A stretch of DNA of 64,000 nt, taken from Dromiciops gliroides (taxonomy: Eukaryota; Chordata; Mammalia; Microbiotheria; Microbiotheriidae). Under the pieces are notes generated by a model, which was not told the DNA's origin, did no database searches, and saw nothing but the letters and a program-made list of their open reading frames with translations. A program made the position numbers and the translations under genes. Of this stretch, positions 20,299-31,020 are shown piece by piece. Each line of letters begins with the position of its first letter. The stretch's first letter is position 1. Where the stretch lies: positions 483,418,669-483,482,668 of the forward strand of contig NC_057862.1 of NCBI RefSeq assembly GCF_019393635.1. Reading direction: 5' to 3'.

Positions 20299-23200
20299 TC
20301 TATCAAATACACATTTATTAAGCACCTACTATGTGTCAAACGCTATGCTAAATCCTGGGGATACAAAAAAGGACCAAAAACAGTTCTGACCAAAGGAATT
20401 CACAATATAATGGGAGAAACAACAGACAAACAAATACATACACATAAGTTATATATAGGATATATAGGAAACAATTAGGGGAGAAAAGTCACTAGAATTA
20501 AGAAGGGCTGAGAAAAGCTTCCTGCAGAGAAGATGGGATTTTAGCGGAGAAAGAAGACAGAACAGGCAGTAGGTCAATATAAGGAGAGAAAATATTCTGA
20601 GCATGGGGGAATGGCTAGAGAAAATACCTGGAAGTGAGACATGGAGTGTCTTGTTTGAGGACTAGCCAGGAGTCTAGCTTCACTGGAATGAAGAATACTA
20701 AATGGGAGGCAGGGGAGGGGTGGGGAGTGAGATGTAAGAAGACTGGAAAGAGTGTTGGTGACAGTGGTGGTATGTGTGTGTGTGGGGGGGTACAAAGGGC
20801 TCAAAGAGAGTATTTTATTTTTCATCATGGAGGCAATTAGAGTTTATTAAGTGGGGTGGGGTGAGGAGGGTTTGTAGCTCAGACCTACACTTTAGGAAAA
20901 TCACTTTAGTGGCTGGATAGAGAATGGATTGGAGTGGGGAGAGACCTGAGGCAGGCCAACCTATCAACCACCTACTGCAGTAATCCAGGCATGAAGTGAT
21001 GAAGACCTGCACTAGAGTGCTAGCAATGTCAGAGGAGTGAAGGGGGCTTATTAAAGAGATGTTGCAAAGGTGAAATTGACAGGTCCAGGCAATGGCTTGA
21101 ATATGTAGTGGTGGGGAGAGAGATTGAGGAATCCAGGATGACTCCTAGTTTGCAAGCCTGAGGAATTGGGAGGATTGTGTTACCCTTGACAGTGATAAGG
21201 AAGTTAGGAGAAAGGAAGGGTTTAGGAGGAAAGGTAATGAGTTCAGTTTCACACATATTGAATTTATGATGTCTGCTAGACATCTAGTTTAAGATATCTG
21301 AAAAGCAGGAGATATAAAAACTGGAGTTCTGCAGAGAGGTTGGGACAAGATCATTAGACAGTGTGATCTGCATGAGGATCCAGCAAAGGAGACTGAAAAG
21401 TTAGGTAAGTAGAAGGAGAACTAGGAAAGAGTGGTGCCCTAAAACCTGAGAGAGAAGAGAGAAGGTGATCAACAGTATCAGAAGGCACAGAGAGGTCAAG
21501 GAGAATGAGGATCAAGAAAAGACCACTGGATGTGGTCTAAAGAGATCATTAGTAACTTAGGAGAACAGTTCTGATCAGAAGTTGGATGGTAAAGGGTTAA
21601 GAAAAGAGTGAGGGGAAAGATAGTGGAGGCATTTATTGTAGATGATCTTCACAAGAAGTTTAGCTACAAAGGGCAGAAAACATGTAGGATGATAGGGATG
21701 GGAGGATCAAGTGAGTGTTTTTTCAGGATGAGACATATGTAGGCAGTAGGAAATGAGCCAGTCAACAGGGAGAGATTGAAAATAAGTGATAGAGTGGGGA
21801 TGACAGATAATCAATTGAAGGAGACAGGATGACATAGGATCATGAGCAAGTAGAGAGAGGGCTTAGGAGTAAAGCCACCCCATCATGTGAAAAAGGGATG
21901 AAGGAGGAGATAGCGGTAGAAGGAATATGTTTGATACAACATGAGGAAGAAGGGAGAAGAGAGACCTCATTGCAAATGTCCTGAATTTTTTCTCTAAAAT
22001 ATAAGTCAAATTTCTTAGTTGAGAGGGTGAGCAGAGGGAGGAACATGAGAGGTTTGAGGAGAAATTAAAAAGCTTGGAAGAGCCGCTATAGAGAGTAGGC
22101 TAGTGAGCTGATGAAGCAGGTGTAGTATCTGCCCAGCAGCAGTAACATAAATTTGTAGTGGACACAGTCAGAATGGTGGCAGGATTTTTCCACCTTCATT
22201 CAGCAGTACATGAGTAGGAACAAAAGGGGTAAATGGTGAAAGATCAGGGCAAAGCTTAGCAGGGTACAATTGGTGAAATGATAGGGAGCTAGACACTCAA
22301 AAGAGAATAGTGTATAGTCTAATGGATTCATCAAGGAGTCAAGATGGAGAAGAGTGTTTAGTACAATTTAGATGGAGTGGAAGATAATTGAGAGGTCAAG
22401 GGATTGGAGGTCATGGTGTGGATGAAACGTACAATTTGGTAAGGAAAGGCAGGGGAGAGGTGAAATGACAATAGTTTATGATCAGATAAGGGGATTTCAG
22501 AGTTCTTGAACATGGATGTGGTACATTTGTAGGTGATGGCAATATCAAGGGTATGACCATCTTTTAATGTGGCTGAGGTGGAGAAGTGGGTCATGGGAAG
22601 TGAGCAGTGTGAGAATGCGAGTAGTTAAAGTGTTTAAAGGAGAATCAATATTTATGTTTCAGTTTCCTAGTATGAGGGCAGGAAAGAAAAACTGTGAGCC
22701 ATGTACTGAATTCATTGAGAAAGGAAGGGGAGTGACATGGGGGTCTGTAGACAACAGCTACCAGGATTTTGATTGTGTGGTGGATATGAATGGCATGAAC
22801 CTCAAAGGAGGAAAGATTATTGAGTGATAGAAATGGGGAGAGAACCTGGAAGTGGCAATGGGGAGCAAGGAGTAATTCAATTCCCCCCACCCTGGTTGGT
22901 GAGATAAGAGGAATGAGAAAATGAGTAATTCAGCCAGTACTAGAAAGGGTGGTCAGGAAGGCTATGCCATCAGGAGGGAGCCAGGTTTCAGTAATAGCTA
23001 GGAGGTAGAAGGAGTAGAAAAGGAAAAGATTTAGGATGAAGGGAAATTTGTTATCTATGGAACAGGTATTCTAGAAGCAGATTGTCTTTGGTTGAAACTT
23101 TGGGTTAGGACAGTTGAGGGGGATGAGAATAAAAAATTGGTTGGTGAGGGGTAAGGAATGGGGTTTATATGATGTATATGGAATTCAGAATCACTGGGAT

Positions 23201-23330
23201 ATGTAGGATATGACCAGATGTGAGGATGTTTGCACCTACCTCCCACAGTTGTTGTGAAGATCAAATGAGTATTTCCAGAGTGCCTGCCAAATAGTGAGTG
23301 TTTAATAAATGCTTGGTCCATTGCCCCTTT
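20299..23330 (-). mobile_element. Long L2-type LINE with endonuclease and RT relics
   Basis: L2-clade LINEs encode an APE endonuclease and reverse transcriptase. Read on the minus strand from about 23.3 kb down, the motifs appear in order: LAITETWLPPD (near 22.98 kb, the catalytic Glu region), VVYRPP (22.75 kb), DGHTLDIAIT and LSDHKLLSFHL (22.5 kb, catalytic His), LDLSVPSDTVDHLLS (21.5 kb, RT motif A region), CETELITFPPKP (21.24 kb), ITSCLDYC (21.0 kb). The 3' end with 'gcacctactatgtg' lies at 20315-20335. Stops and shifts break the frame. The stretch that should hold the PQGS and YADD motifs is missing near 21350. Confidence 0.88.
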
Positions 23331-23429
23331 CCCTTCTCCAAATAGCTACAAGTAATATCTACAAGATAGGCCAATTGCTAAAACACCAACACCCTTTTGT
23401 GCCTGTACCATTTTCACCATTTTATTAGC

Positions 23430-23745
23430 TCAATTTCATCAAATATAAACTCCCTGTGCACAGAGACTGTTTCACCTCTGCCCTTGTATTTCCACAACCT
23501 AGCATAGGACCTAGCACTTCATAGGCCCTTAGTAATTCTTGATCAGTGCATTGATTGGTAGGTGTGACTATTCCCTAGAAGAAAACTTTTTTTCTTTGAA
23601 ATGTATATAATGCTCTTAAAGGCAGTTTGACTAACGTGGCAAATAATGATATTAACTTTCCCCTACCTGATTTACAGTTTAGCACAGTGCTTGGCACATA
23701 GTGGATGCTAACAAATGTTTATTGACTGACTAACTGGCTAAGAGA
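23430..23745 (+). repeat. Two L2 3' ends
   Basis: 23450-23555 ('aactccctgtgcacagagac' ... 'taggcccttagtaattcttg') and 23675-23745 ('cagtgcttggcacatagtgg' ... 'gtttattgactgac'). Confidence 0.8.
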
Positions 23746-23842
23746 TTCAAATGTATCTTTTAATGGTCAAAAGAATGGATGCAAAGGCATTTTGAAAGTT
23801 AGAAGAGCTCCACAAGTGAAAAGTTTTTAGAAATATTTTTAG

Positions 23843-24013
23843 GGGGGCAACTAGGTGGTACAGTGGATAAAGCACCGGCCCTGGATTCAGGAAGACCTGA
23901 GTTCAAAATTGGCCTCAGACACTTGACACTTACTAGCTGTGTGACCATGGGCAAGTCACTTAACCCTCATTGCCCTGCCCCCCCCCAAAAAAAAAAGAGA
24001 GAAAGAAAAAGAA
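23843..24013 (+). mobile_element. Short CORE-SINE with 14-bp TSD
   Basis: Flanks AGAAATATTTTTAG (23829-23842) and AGAAATATTCTTAG (24014-24027) match at 13/14. Tail is C9 then A-rich. Confidence 0.93.
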
Positions 24014-24063
24014 AGAAATATTCTTAGCCCAAAGTGTTAAATACCAAGCTTTCTAATACAATT

Positions 24064-24330
24064 TATGGCCACTAGGTGGTGAATTGGATAGAGTACAGGG
24101 CCTGGAGTCAGGAAGATTTGTATTCTTGAGTTCAAAGCCAGCCTCAGACACTTGTTAGCTGTGTGACTTTGGGAGAAGTCACTTCACCCTGTTTGCCTAA
24201 GTTCCTCATCTGTAAAATGAGCTGGAGAAGGAAATGGTAAACTACTCCAGCATCTTTGCCAGGAAAACCTCAAACAGGGTCATGAAGAGTTGGACATGAT
24301 GGAAGAAAATTATTCATCATCAACATCATC
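24064..24330 (+). mobile_element. Long CORE-SINE
   Basis: Head 'ccactaggtggtgaattgga', core, 'agctggagaaggaaatggta', 'catctttgccaggaaaacct', and CAT/CAA-rich tail. Confidence 0.9.
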
Positions 24331-24383
24331 AACAACAAATATATAGATAGATACAGTTAGACAGAAAAACATAAGCCTGAAAA

Positions 24384-24455
24384 GTTTACATATATGTGTG
24401 TACATATGTATGTATATATGTGTGTATTTTATACACACACACACACACACACACA
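24384..24455. repeat. (ATGT)n and (AC)n microsatellite
   Basis: TATATGTG-type repeats, then (AC)n at 24432-24455. Confidence 0.9.
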
Positions 24456-24940
24456 TCAGTCTTTAAATTGTTCTCTTTCCATCATAATATATGCCCTCCA
24501 TTTTACTTGGCAATTATCAGAGATGGGTAAAAATCTACTATTTGGAACTTTATATGTCTTTAATAGCAATTTTTTTTCCAATTTCAGGTAAAGAAAAAAA
24601 TAGAGAGTTCTGGACCAGGTGAACATAGGAATTAAAACTGTAAGTGAAGATTGAGTCAAGTAGGAGCAACCTAACTGTAATATTAATACTATGTCCCCTC
24701 AGTTTCCTTAATTGTAAAGTAAACCAGAGAACCATCTTTTGATTTCTAGCCCCATTTCTTCTTGGTCCCACCAGATGCTACAACCCACAGTATTGTTTCC
24801 TCTATAAGTACAAATTCCAGGGATGCAAACACTTTTCTTTCTTCTAATCTTCCATCACATTGGATCTTCTGGTTTCTCTGACATGGAATTTTAAATCTTG
24901 CCCTCTGTATATATATGCACATGGTATTTATCAATAAATT

Positions 24941-24967
24941 TATATATATATATATATATATATATAT
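24941..24967. repeat. (TA)n microsatellite
   Basis: About 13 TA units. Confidence 0.95.
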
Positions 24968-25040
24968 GTTCTCTGACATGGAAGACACACACACACCACC
25001 TATGTAGAGACATTTGCTTATTTTCATGAAGGGTATAAAG

Positions 25041-25236
25041 CAGAGGTTCTTAACCTAGGGTCTACGAATTTGTTTTTAAAAATATTTTGATAATGGTATT
25101 TGAACATAATTGATTTCCTTTGTTATCCTATATATTTTATTTTACACATTTAAAAACATTATTCTGAGAAGGGGTCCATAGGCTTTACCAGACTGTCCAA
25201 GGGGATCTATGACACAGAAAAGGTTAAGAATCGTTG
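25041..25236. mobile_element. hAT-type MITE, 196 bp
   Basis: Left end CAGAGGTTCTTAACC; right end reads CAACGATTCTTAACC on the other strand. 8-bp duplication GTATAAAG/GTATAGAG (7/8) at 25033-25040 and 25237-25244. The same family recurs at 43940-44115 (inverted) and 56480-56660. Confidence 0.82.
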
Positions 25237-25259
25237 GTATAGAGGAAGTTGTATAAAAT

Positions 25260-25395
25260 TGTAAAGTATCATATATATGTTTCCAACTCATAATTGGTTC
25301 TGTCACATTATGTGTACATACATATATACATATTATATATGTCTATATACATATACATGTATATATCTATAATATATAAATTCATATACAGTGCT
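25260..25395. repeat. AT-rich (TATA/CATA) simple repeat
   Basis: Impure TATA, CATA and TGTA repeats. Confidence 0.85.
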
Positions 25396-25399
25396 TCAG

Positions 25400-25575
25400 T
25401 GTTAACAAAGTACTTTTCCCCCTATAACAATATACAAGTAACATAAGTATTATCCCCACCATTTAGAAATGAGCTTAGAGAAGTAAAGGTGACTTCTCCA
25501 TGGTCACATATCTATGAAATTAGTGGATCTGGGTTTCAGATCCAGGTCTCCTAACATCAAGTACAGGCAGAACTC
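25400..25575 (-). repeat. MIR-type SINE
   Basis: Reversed MIR with 'tagaaatgagcttagagaag' and 'tttcagatccaggtctccta'. Confidence 0.65.
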
Positions 25576-25669
25576 TTTCCACAAACTGTGTTGTTGCCTA
25601 TCTTAACTTTGTATTCTCCCTTCATATCCTTCAGTAGTTTCTAAATTCAAATCTGGACAAATTGTTCCC

Positions 25670-26130
25670 AGTTCATGTGGAGGACCAGACAGCAGCATGT
25701 CTCTCCCCATGTTGTCTCTGTTTTTAAACTGAGCCAATTTCCAACTAGCACTGTTTGGCCTCTAGAGGGAAGTCCTTTCCGACTTAGGCCAGTCTCACCC
25801 TTTTGGATTCCAGCCATAGTGTACTCATTCTGCAGTCAGTCACCTCCTCTGTGCTCCTGGGATTCCCTTTGGCTCCCAGCCCCTGGAAAAGTTATTTTTC
25901 TATTTGGGCCCCAATATACCCCATTGGCTTTAGGCCAGATGCAATGACGTTGCATATGTCTCCTTCACCCCTTATAGGGTTTCCCCTTGTTCCTGGCTTC
26001 AGGAAATCCTATTCTCTCTGCTCCCTGTTTTCTTCCTGGCCCAAACAAAAGGTCCTGCACTCTCTCTTACTGAATGTTGATTTTTCTGTTCTGAACTGTC
26101 TTAAGCATATTCTCTAGCCAGTTCTTAGGG
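25670..26130 (+). other. Unclassified block with weak internal repeats and open frames
   Basis: Two overlapping open stretches (25675-25947 and 25803-26117). In the second, 'GFPLAPSPWKSYFSIW' and 'GFPLVPGFRKSYSLCS' repeat about 43 residues apart, so the DNA has a decayed unit of about 130 bp. No known domain recognised; it may be an unlisted repeat family. Confidence 0.35.
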
Positions 26131-26239
26131 CTGGCTCTAATTCCTATCCAAAGTCAGGCTTCCTCACCTATTGTTTATCAAACATCCAGGCTAGAAGTTC
26201 TGATAATAGCCATCATATTGTCCCTTGGTATGTGGTCTA

Positions 26240-26410
26240 TCTCAAGGACCACAGACTTAAAGCTAGAAAGGACCTTAGAGGTCATCTGGTCCAGCACTAT
26301 TGTTTCACACATGAGAAACCTGTGGCCGAGATAGTGTGACTTGTACAAGGTCATATAGGTTTTAAATTCTAGGATTTGAACCCTCTGATTTAAATCTCTT
26401 GACTGCTCTG
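26240..26410 (-). repeat. CR1/MIR-like fragment
   Basis: 'aaagctagaaaggaccttag', 'aggtcatctggtccagcact', then 'gatttgaaccctctgattta'. Confidence 0.6.
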
Positions 26411-26538
26411 TGCTCCTCTCTCTATTTTTTCATTCATGGTATTTTAGCTCTCTGACTATCCCAGGAAAATTAATTCTTATTCTGCTGTTCTGAAAACTGG
26501 CAGGCTTCCTTAGACCTACCAGGGAAGGTTCAATACTT

Positions 26539-26752
26539 GCAAAGTTGTTTTTCAGTCTTGCCTGACTTTCGTGACCCATTCGGGGTTTTCTTGGCAAATA
26601 TACTGGAGTTGTTTGCAATTTCCTTTTCCAGATCGTTTTCCAGATGAGGAAACTGAGGCAAACAATGTTAAGTGACTTGTCCAGGGTCACACAGTAAGTA
26701 TCTGAGGCCAAATTTAATTCCAGTCCCAGTTGCTCTATCCACTGTGCCACTT
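26539..26752 (-). mobile_element. Long CORE-SINE
   Basis: 'ttcttggcaaatatactgga', 'gatgaggaaactgaggcaaa', 'gtccagggtcacacagtaag', reversed head 'tatccactgtgccac'. Confidence 0.9.
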
Positions 26753-26868
26753 CACTTACAAGATAAGTTATTGTTTTTACTTTTCCTTTCTTTTCCTGAC
26801 TTGACTGTGACTTTGCCTAGTTGTTGCCTCTCCCTTTCAATGATACCCATTGAGAACTGCAAGGAAGC

Positions 26869-26972
26869 TAGATAGAGATAGAGATAGAGATAGAGATGTA
26901 TATATATGTATATGCACACAATACCCATATATATACACACATATGTGTGTATGTGTATATATGTATATATTT
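26869..26972. repeat. (GATA)n and (ATGT/AC)n simple repeat
   Basis: AGATAG units at 26869-26896, then mixed TATATG/CACACA repeats. Confidence 0.9.
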
Positions 26973-27295
26973 TAAAAAATGGATCCACCTACTTCCCAAA
27001 ATGCAAATGAACTTACCTACTCAAATGTCTTCAGTGGGACTTTACAACATCACCAACTTACATTTTTAGTCATCCAATTGTAATACAGATTACTTTCACC
27101 ACAGAGCCAATATGACAAACAAAATTCTTTGATGATTTATAGGTAAATCTGTGAGCTCTGGGCTCATAGGATTCTAGTGATCATGGTTTATAAAAGAGCC
27201 AATAATATTCTACAAAGTGAGGATTTTTCTTTAGTTTTGCTATTATTAGTGAGTCTCCTGGCAATTGGAATTATATTTTCCAGAGAGGCCTTGGC
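26973..27295. other. No gene seen
   Basis: No recognised repeat or coding signal. Confidence 0.5.
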
Positions 27296-27299
27296 TTCA

Positions 27300-27505
27300 C
27301 AAAATCATAGTTCCTGGAAGGGACCTTAGAGATGTCATCTATTCCACCCTCCCACCTAGTACAAGAATCCCCACTCTCTGGCAGGTAGGTCACCCAGTCT
27401 CTGCTTAAACACTTTTCTCTCACTCTCTTTTACTACTTTCCAAGGCATCCATTTTATTTTTCAACACCTCTAAATGTTAGAAATCTGACTGACCTCTGGG
27501 CAAGC
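27300..27505 (-). repeat. CR1/L3-type LINE 3' end
   Basis: Reversed CR1 end: 'tcctggaagggaccttagag', 'ggtcacccagtctctgctta', 'cacctctaaatgttagaaat'. Confidence 0.75.
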
Positions 27506-28492
27506 TTGCCATCTAGCCCTTCCCCAGAATAAAGGGCCTAACCAACACAGGCATTTTGCCATTTGTCTTTTTTCCCTCCTCCCCTGACTTCTAGTTTTGC
27601 TGTTGCTTTTTACCACCCAGGGAACAATAATAAAATGAGTATTACCATTACTACTGGGAAGAGTGTGATAATCTATTCTCCTACTGCTTCATTTAGAATC
27701 CCTGTGACTACTTAAACCAAAGCTCCCTTCCTTGGCCACCACTCCCTAAATGGCTTGTATCCTGAAAACTTGAAGTTAGTGCTTGCTTCCCTTTTATATC
27801 TGTACTCTTTGTATCTAGCCAAGTGCCTGTCATGTAAAAAGTGCTTTAAAGTGCTTACTAAATGCTTGCTGTTTCATTATTGATTACTTCAGGGGTTATA
27901 CATGACTGTGATTTTGCATCACTATTTCACCCTTGGCACTTGTAGTAGAATATTTGGCATCTAATGTTGGTGTCTCCATGGTCATTTGACTGGCCACTTT
28001 GAGATAGTAGTTTTGTATACTGGTGGTTAAGCTACAAATCTTCCAAAGATTCAACTTGGTCCCCAGACAGATCTCAAAAGTAGCTTGTTTCTTTTCTCTA
28101 CAATTTGATTCTCCCTTGTTTTGTTGCTTGATTCAGTATCTTCTTGGACAGCACTTTTCTACAGCTTAAATCTCCATGAATAATAAGTGAATCATTTCAT
28201 AATTAATAATCCTAGAAGCAGATTTTTTTCCCTAAGTTGATTGGAAAGTCTTTTTTCCCCCTCAGGTCATTCATTTGATTGACTCCATTCAGATCATAAT
28301 ATGGATTGAATCTTGAGAAAATCTTTTACATAAATAATCTTGGTGAATGCACTTTTCATAATTTCAAATGTTTCTCCTTGAAAGCAGGGACTTTATTCAC
28401 TCATTCTCTCTCTGTTCCTCTCCATATCTGCGTAGTAGCCCACAGCCTGGCACCTAACAGGAGCTTGACAAATGCTTAATGAATGAATGAAT
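27506..28492 (+). repeat. Mostly unassigned; two L2 3' ends
   Basis: L2 ends at 27770-27885 ('tagccaagtgcctgtcatgt') and 28375-28492 ('gagcttgacaaatgcttaat' with GAAT repeats). Between them nothing is recognised. Confidence 0.65.
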
Positions 28493-29040
28493 TCTATATA
28501 TGGTGGATCACACAGGGCATCACATACCTTAATTTAATTCCTAAATTTCATGTGAGAAACTATTTAACTCTATGAGCTTTGTAAAGAAACTGACAACAAT
28601 GTCTGATGGCATATTAAAACGGTGTGAGACATGTAGTAGCAAGTTAAGACTTTTAGTAAACCTGTACCTGGCTTTACTTAGGAAGGGGGAAAAATCAGTC
28701 CTATTATTTGGGGTCACCCTTTCCTGAGACTATTGCAAGTCAGCAGAAACAGTAGAGTGAATAAACATGCAACTGTATAGGAACAGAGCAGTACAAATTC
28801 AACTCTAGCTATAACACCCAACATTTCTACTCGTGCATATTTACCTAGACAGTTTTAATCACTTAGATCACCAACAGATTAGCCGTAGAGCCCTCCTGCT
28901 TCAGGAAACTCCATTACATAACACCCTTTTGAAAGCATATTTCAATGCCCAATGGAAGATGGTTTCTGGATACATTGTCCAGGGTTGAGGTGCAATCGCC
29001 TCCTTTCCTTAGACCTTGCCTCTTTGAGTTTCACAGACGC
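28493..29040. other. No gene or repeat seen, CRIM1 upstream flank
   Basis: AT-rich and repeat-poor up to the CpG island. Could hold distal promoter elements, but no specific site stands out. Confidence 0.45.
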
Positions 29041-29559
29041 ACCCCAGTCTCATACTGGACGGCTGTAGCAGCGACTGGTGGCCAGGTCCTGTTAGTTTAC
29101 CTAGTGTAAGCAGCAGTAGTCCCCCACCCCCTGAGGTCTGTGTCCGCCCCTCCCCCCCACCCCCGCCCCGAATTCTTTCCACCACGCATCCGGACCCGGC
29201 GCTGTGTCTCTGGATGTGAAAGTGTCTCAGTCGGGCTTCCAGGCCACTGCTGGGAAAGAGCAGACAGTCGTGGTGTTGGGGTCACCACCGCCAGGGTTTG
29301 GGACACCAGAACTCAACCTCTTTTGGTTTGCACACCCACGCGCCAGCATCTCCAAAGCTAGGGGGTGGCTCGGGACCCCTAAGGCAGAGCCTGAGTGAGC
29401 CTGGGGCAGACCTCAGTCTCAGTTCCCGGTGTTGCTTCCAGGAGAAGAAGAGAGGCGGGCTGGCTGCAAGCGCAGCGGGGCCGGCTTCGGGTGGAAAGGG
29501 GCGTGAGGGAGGAGGCGGCAAGTGAAGAGAGGCAGGAATAGGGTAGACTGGGAAGGGAG

Positions 29560-29745
29560 GGAGGAGGGGGTAGAGAGGGGAAGGCGAGGGGGCGTGGGGG
29601 GGGCAGCCAATGAGCGGCGCGCGGAGCCGGTGGGGGCGAGGTTTGTGGGATGAGGTAGGGATGGGGGAGGGCGAAGCCGGAGCGGCGGAGCTGCGAGAGC
29701 CATAAACAAGCGCCCGGAGGAGACGAAAAGGAGGGAGGCGAGCTG
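29560..29745 (+). promoter_or_regulatory. Probable CRIM1 core promoter (CCAAT box, GC boxes, weak TATA-like)
   Basis: A CCAAT box (cagCCAATgagcg) lies at about 29607-29613 beside G-rich GC-box-like strings (29575-29600). About 90 bp downstream is an AT-rich string, CATAAACA, at 29701-29708, which could act as a weak TATA element; transcription would then start near 29730-29740. The start site is inferred from spacing and was not compared with a transcript. Confidence 0.5.
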
Positions 29746-30369
29746 GGGCGCGCAGAGCGGACTAGGCGGCGCACACCGCGAACCTTCAGCCTGCGCCACC
29801 GCTCCCGCCCGGCTCCGGAGGCGGGGACCCGGGGATCCCGTTGCAGGGGGGACTGTTGCTACTGCTGCTGCCGCCGCCGCCGCCGCCTCTTCTTCTTCTG
29901 CTGCTGCTCTTGCTGGGGCCACTACTGCTCTCCGGACAGGAGGAGGAGCCGCCACCTCCGCCCAGCCGCGGGGCTGGAGCCCAGCGCGGCTGCCTCTGTC
30001 TCCGCCAGAAGTTTGGGTTGAACCGGAGCCGCCGAGAGGAAACTTTTTCCCCCTCTTTCTTTCTCTCTCTTCCTCTCTTTTTCTTTCTCCCTCCCTCCTG
30101 GGAGGAGGAGGAGGAGGGGAAGCTACCGCTGCGGCTGCAGGCGCCAACGCTAGTGGGATTGGGATCGTCGCGGGCCGAAGGGGGAGTTGGGGGGACTCGC
30201 CCCGGCTGGGGAATCGCGCGCCGGGGGAAAGCCGGAGGGGGCGGCGGCGGCCACCGTGGGCTCCGGCTGGGCGCCCGCCGGGGCGAGTGTGCCCGGAGGA
30301 GGAGGAGGGAAGGGCGCCCGCTCCACTCCCGGCCCGGCTGCGAGGAGGAAGCGGCGGCGTTAGAGGAGG
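29735..30369 (+). other. CRIM1: Probable CRIM1 5'UTR, long and free of AUG
   Basis: No ATG occurs on the + strand from about 29672 to the CRIM1 start at 30370. The leader is rich in CTG/CCG triplets (29852-29910), holds a nearly pure pyrimidine tract (30044-30098) and several G-runs able to form G-quadruplexes (for example 30181-30212). These features predict a strongly structured leader. The 5' boundary is a guess tied to the promoter call. Confidence 0.55.
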
Positions 30370-30709
30370 ATGTACTTGGTGGCGGGGGGTAGGGGGCTGG
30401 CCGGCTGCGGGCACCTCCTGGTCGCGCTGCTGGGGCCGCTGCTGCTGCTGCTGCTGCTGGCGCGCTCGGGCACCCGAGCACTAGTGTGCCTGCCCTGCGA
30501 CGAGTCCAAGTGCGAAGAGCCCAAGAACTGTCCGGGCAGCATCGTGCAGGGGATCTGCGGCTGCTGTTATATGTGTGCCCGGCAGAGGAACGAGAGCTGT
30601 GGCGGCGTGTACGGACTACACGGAGCCTGCGACCGGGGGCTCCGCTGTGTCATCCGCCCCCCGCTCAATGGCGACTCCATCACCGAGTACGAAGTCGGCG
30701 TTTGCGAAG
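30370..30709 (+). CDS. CRIM1: CRIM1 exon 1: signal peptide and IGFBP-like domain (5' part of gene)
   Basis: CRIM1 is a type I membrane protein that binds BMPs through cysteine-rich (VWC) repeats and modulates their processing and delivery at the cell surface. Only exon 1 is here: 113 codons plus one base. Residues 1 to about 34-37 form a signal peptide with a run of seven leucines (24-30), all coded by CTG. The IGFBP-like domain follows with 12 cysteines (40, 43, 48, 54, 63, 65, 66, 69, 77, 87, 93, 112), including the CGCC motif at 63-66 and an N-glycosylation sequon at N74-E-S. From memory, the match to mammalian CRIM1 is close across the exon (CLPCDESKCEEP, RPPLNGDS). The ATG at 30370 has A at -3 and is the first AUG after about 29.67 kb. 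The frame stays open past 30709, but homology stops at VCE, where a GT donor lies; the D codon of the family (G|AT) is split by the intron. The full protein is about 1,036 residues in human, so roughly nine tenths lies beyond this window. Confidence 0.96.
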
Positions 30710-30719
30710 GTACTGTGAG
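30710..30719 (+). promoter_or_regulatory. 5' splice donor of CRIM1 intron 1
   Basis: Sequence AAG|GTACTGTGAG. The break falls after the first base of a codon (phase 1), exactly where recognisable CRIM1 homology ends. The +3 to +6 positions (ACTG) are weaker than the GTRAGT consensus, but no better GT lies at the homology boundary. Confidence 0.85.
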
Positions 30720-31020
30720 CGCGCTCCCCTCCCACCTTTCCCTTTCCCCGTCCTCCGGCCCAGGCCCAGCTCCAGCCCTTGTACCCTCCATCCTTCCCAC
30801 CCCAACCCCCCAACCTCGGCGCGCACTCACTCCGCTAAACAAAGTTTAGCCGAGACTTTATCCGGGGGAAGAAGGGGCCAGAGGAGGGAGGCGAGGCGGC
30901 CGCCGCCCCCTGGAGAGCCCCCGCCTTCTTTCTCTTCCTTGTCCCCTTTGCCAGCTGCAGTCGGGTTTTTTTTTGGGGGGGGGAGGGTAGTGTGGGGCGG
31001 TATTTCCCCCCCCTCCCTCC

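Larger units (their letters stand above)
29040..31020. promoter_or_regulatory. CpG island over the CRIM1 promoter and exon 1
   Basis: GC content and CpG frequency rise sharply from about 29040 and fall off after about 31020; the flanks are AT-rich. The island holds many CGG/CCG and GC-box-like strings and covers the presumed start of transcription, the whole 5'UTR and exon 1. This is the usual arrangement for a developmental housekeeping-type promoter. Confidence 0.9.

Noticed and set aside
29419..30414. 331-codon minus-strand open frame across the CRIM1 CpG island
   Set aside because: It is Pro/Arg/Ser/Ala-rich low complexity, as expected for reverse frames of GC-rich DNA that lacks stop codons. 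No domain, and it overlaps the leader and exon 1 of CRIM1.
30710..30849. Extension of the CRIM1 frame beyond the exon
   Set aside because: The frame stays open to 30849, but homology to the family ends at the GT donor and the added residues are low-complexity Pro/Ser.
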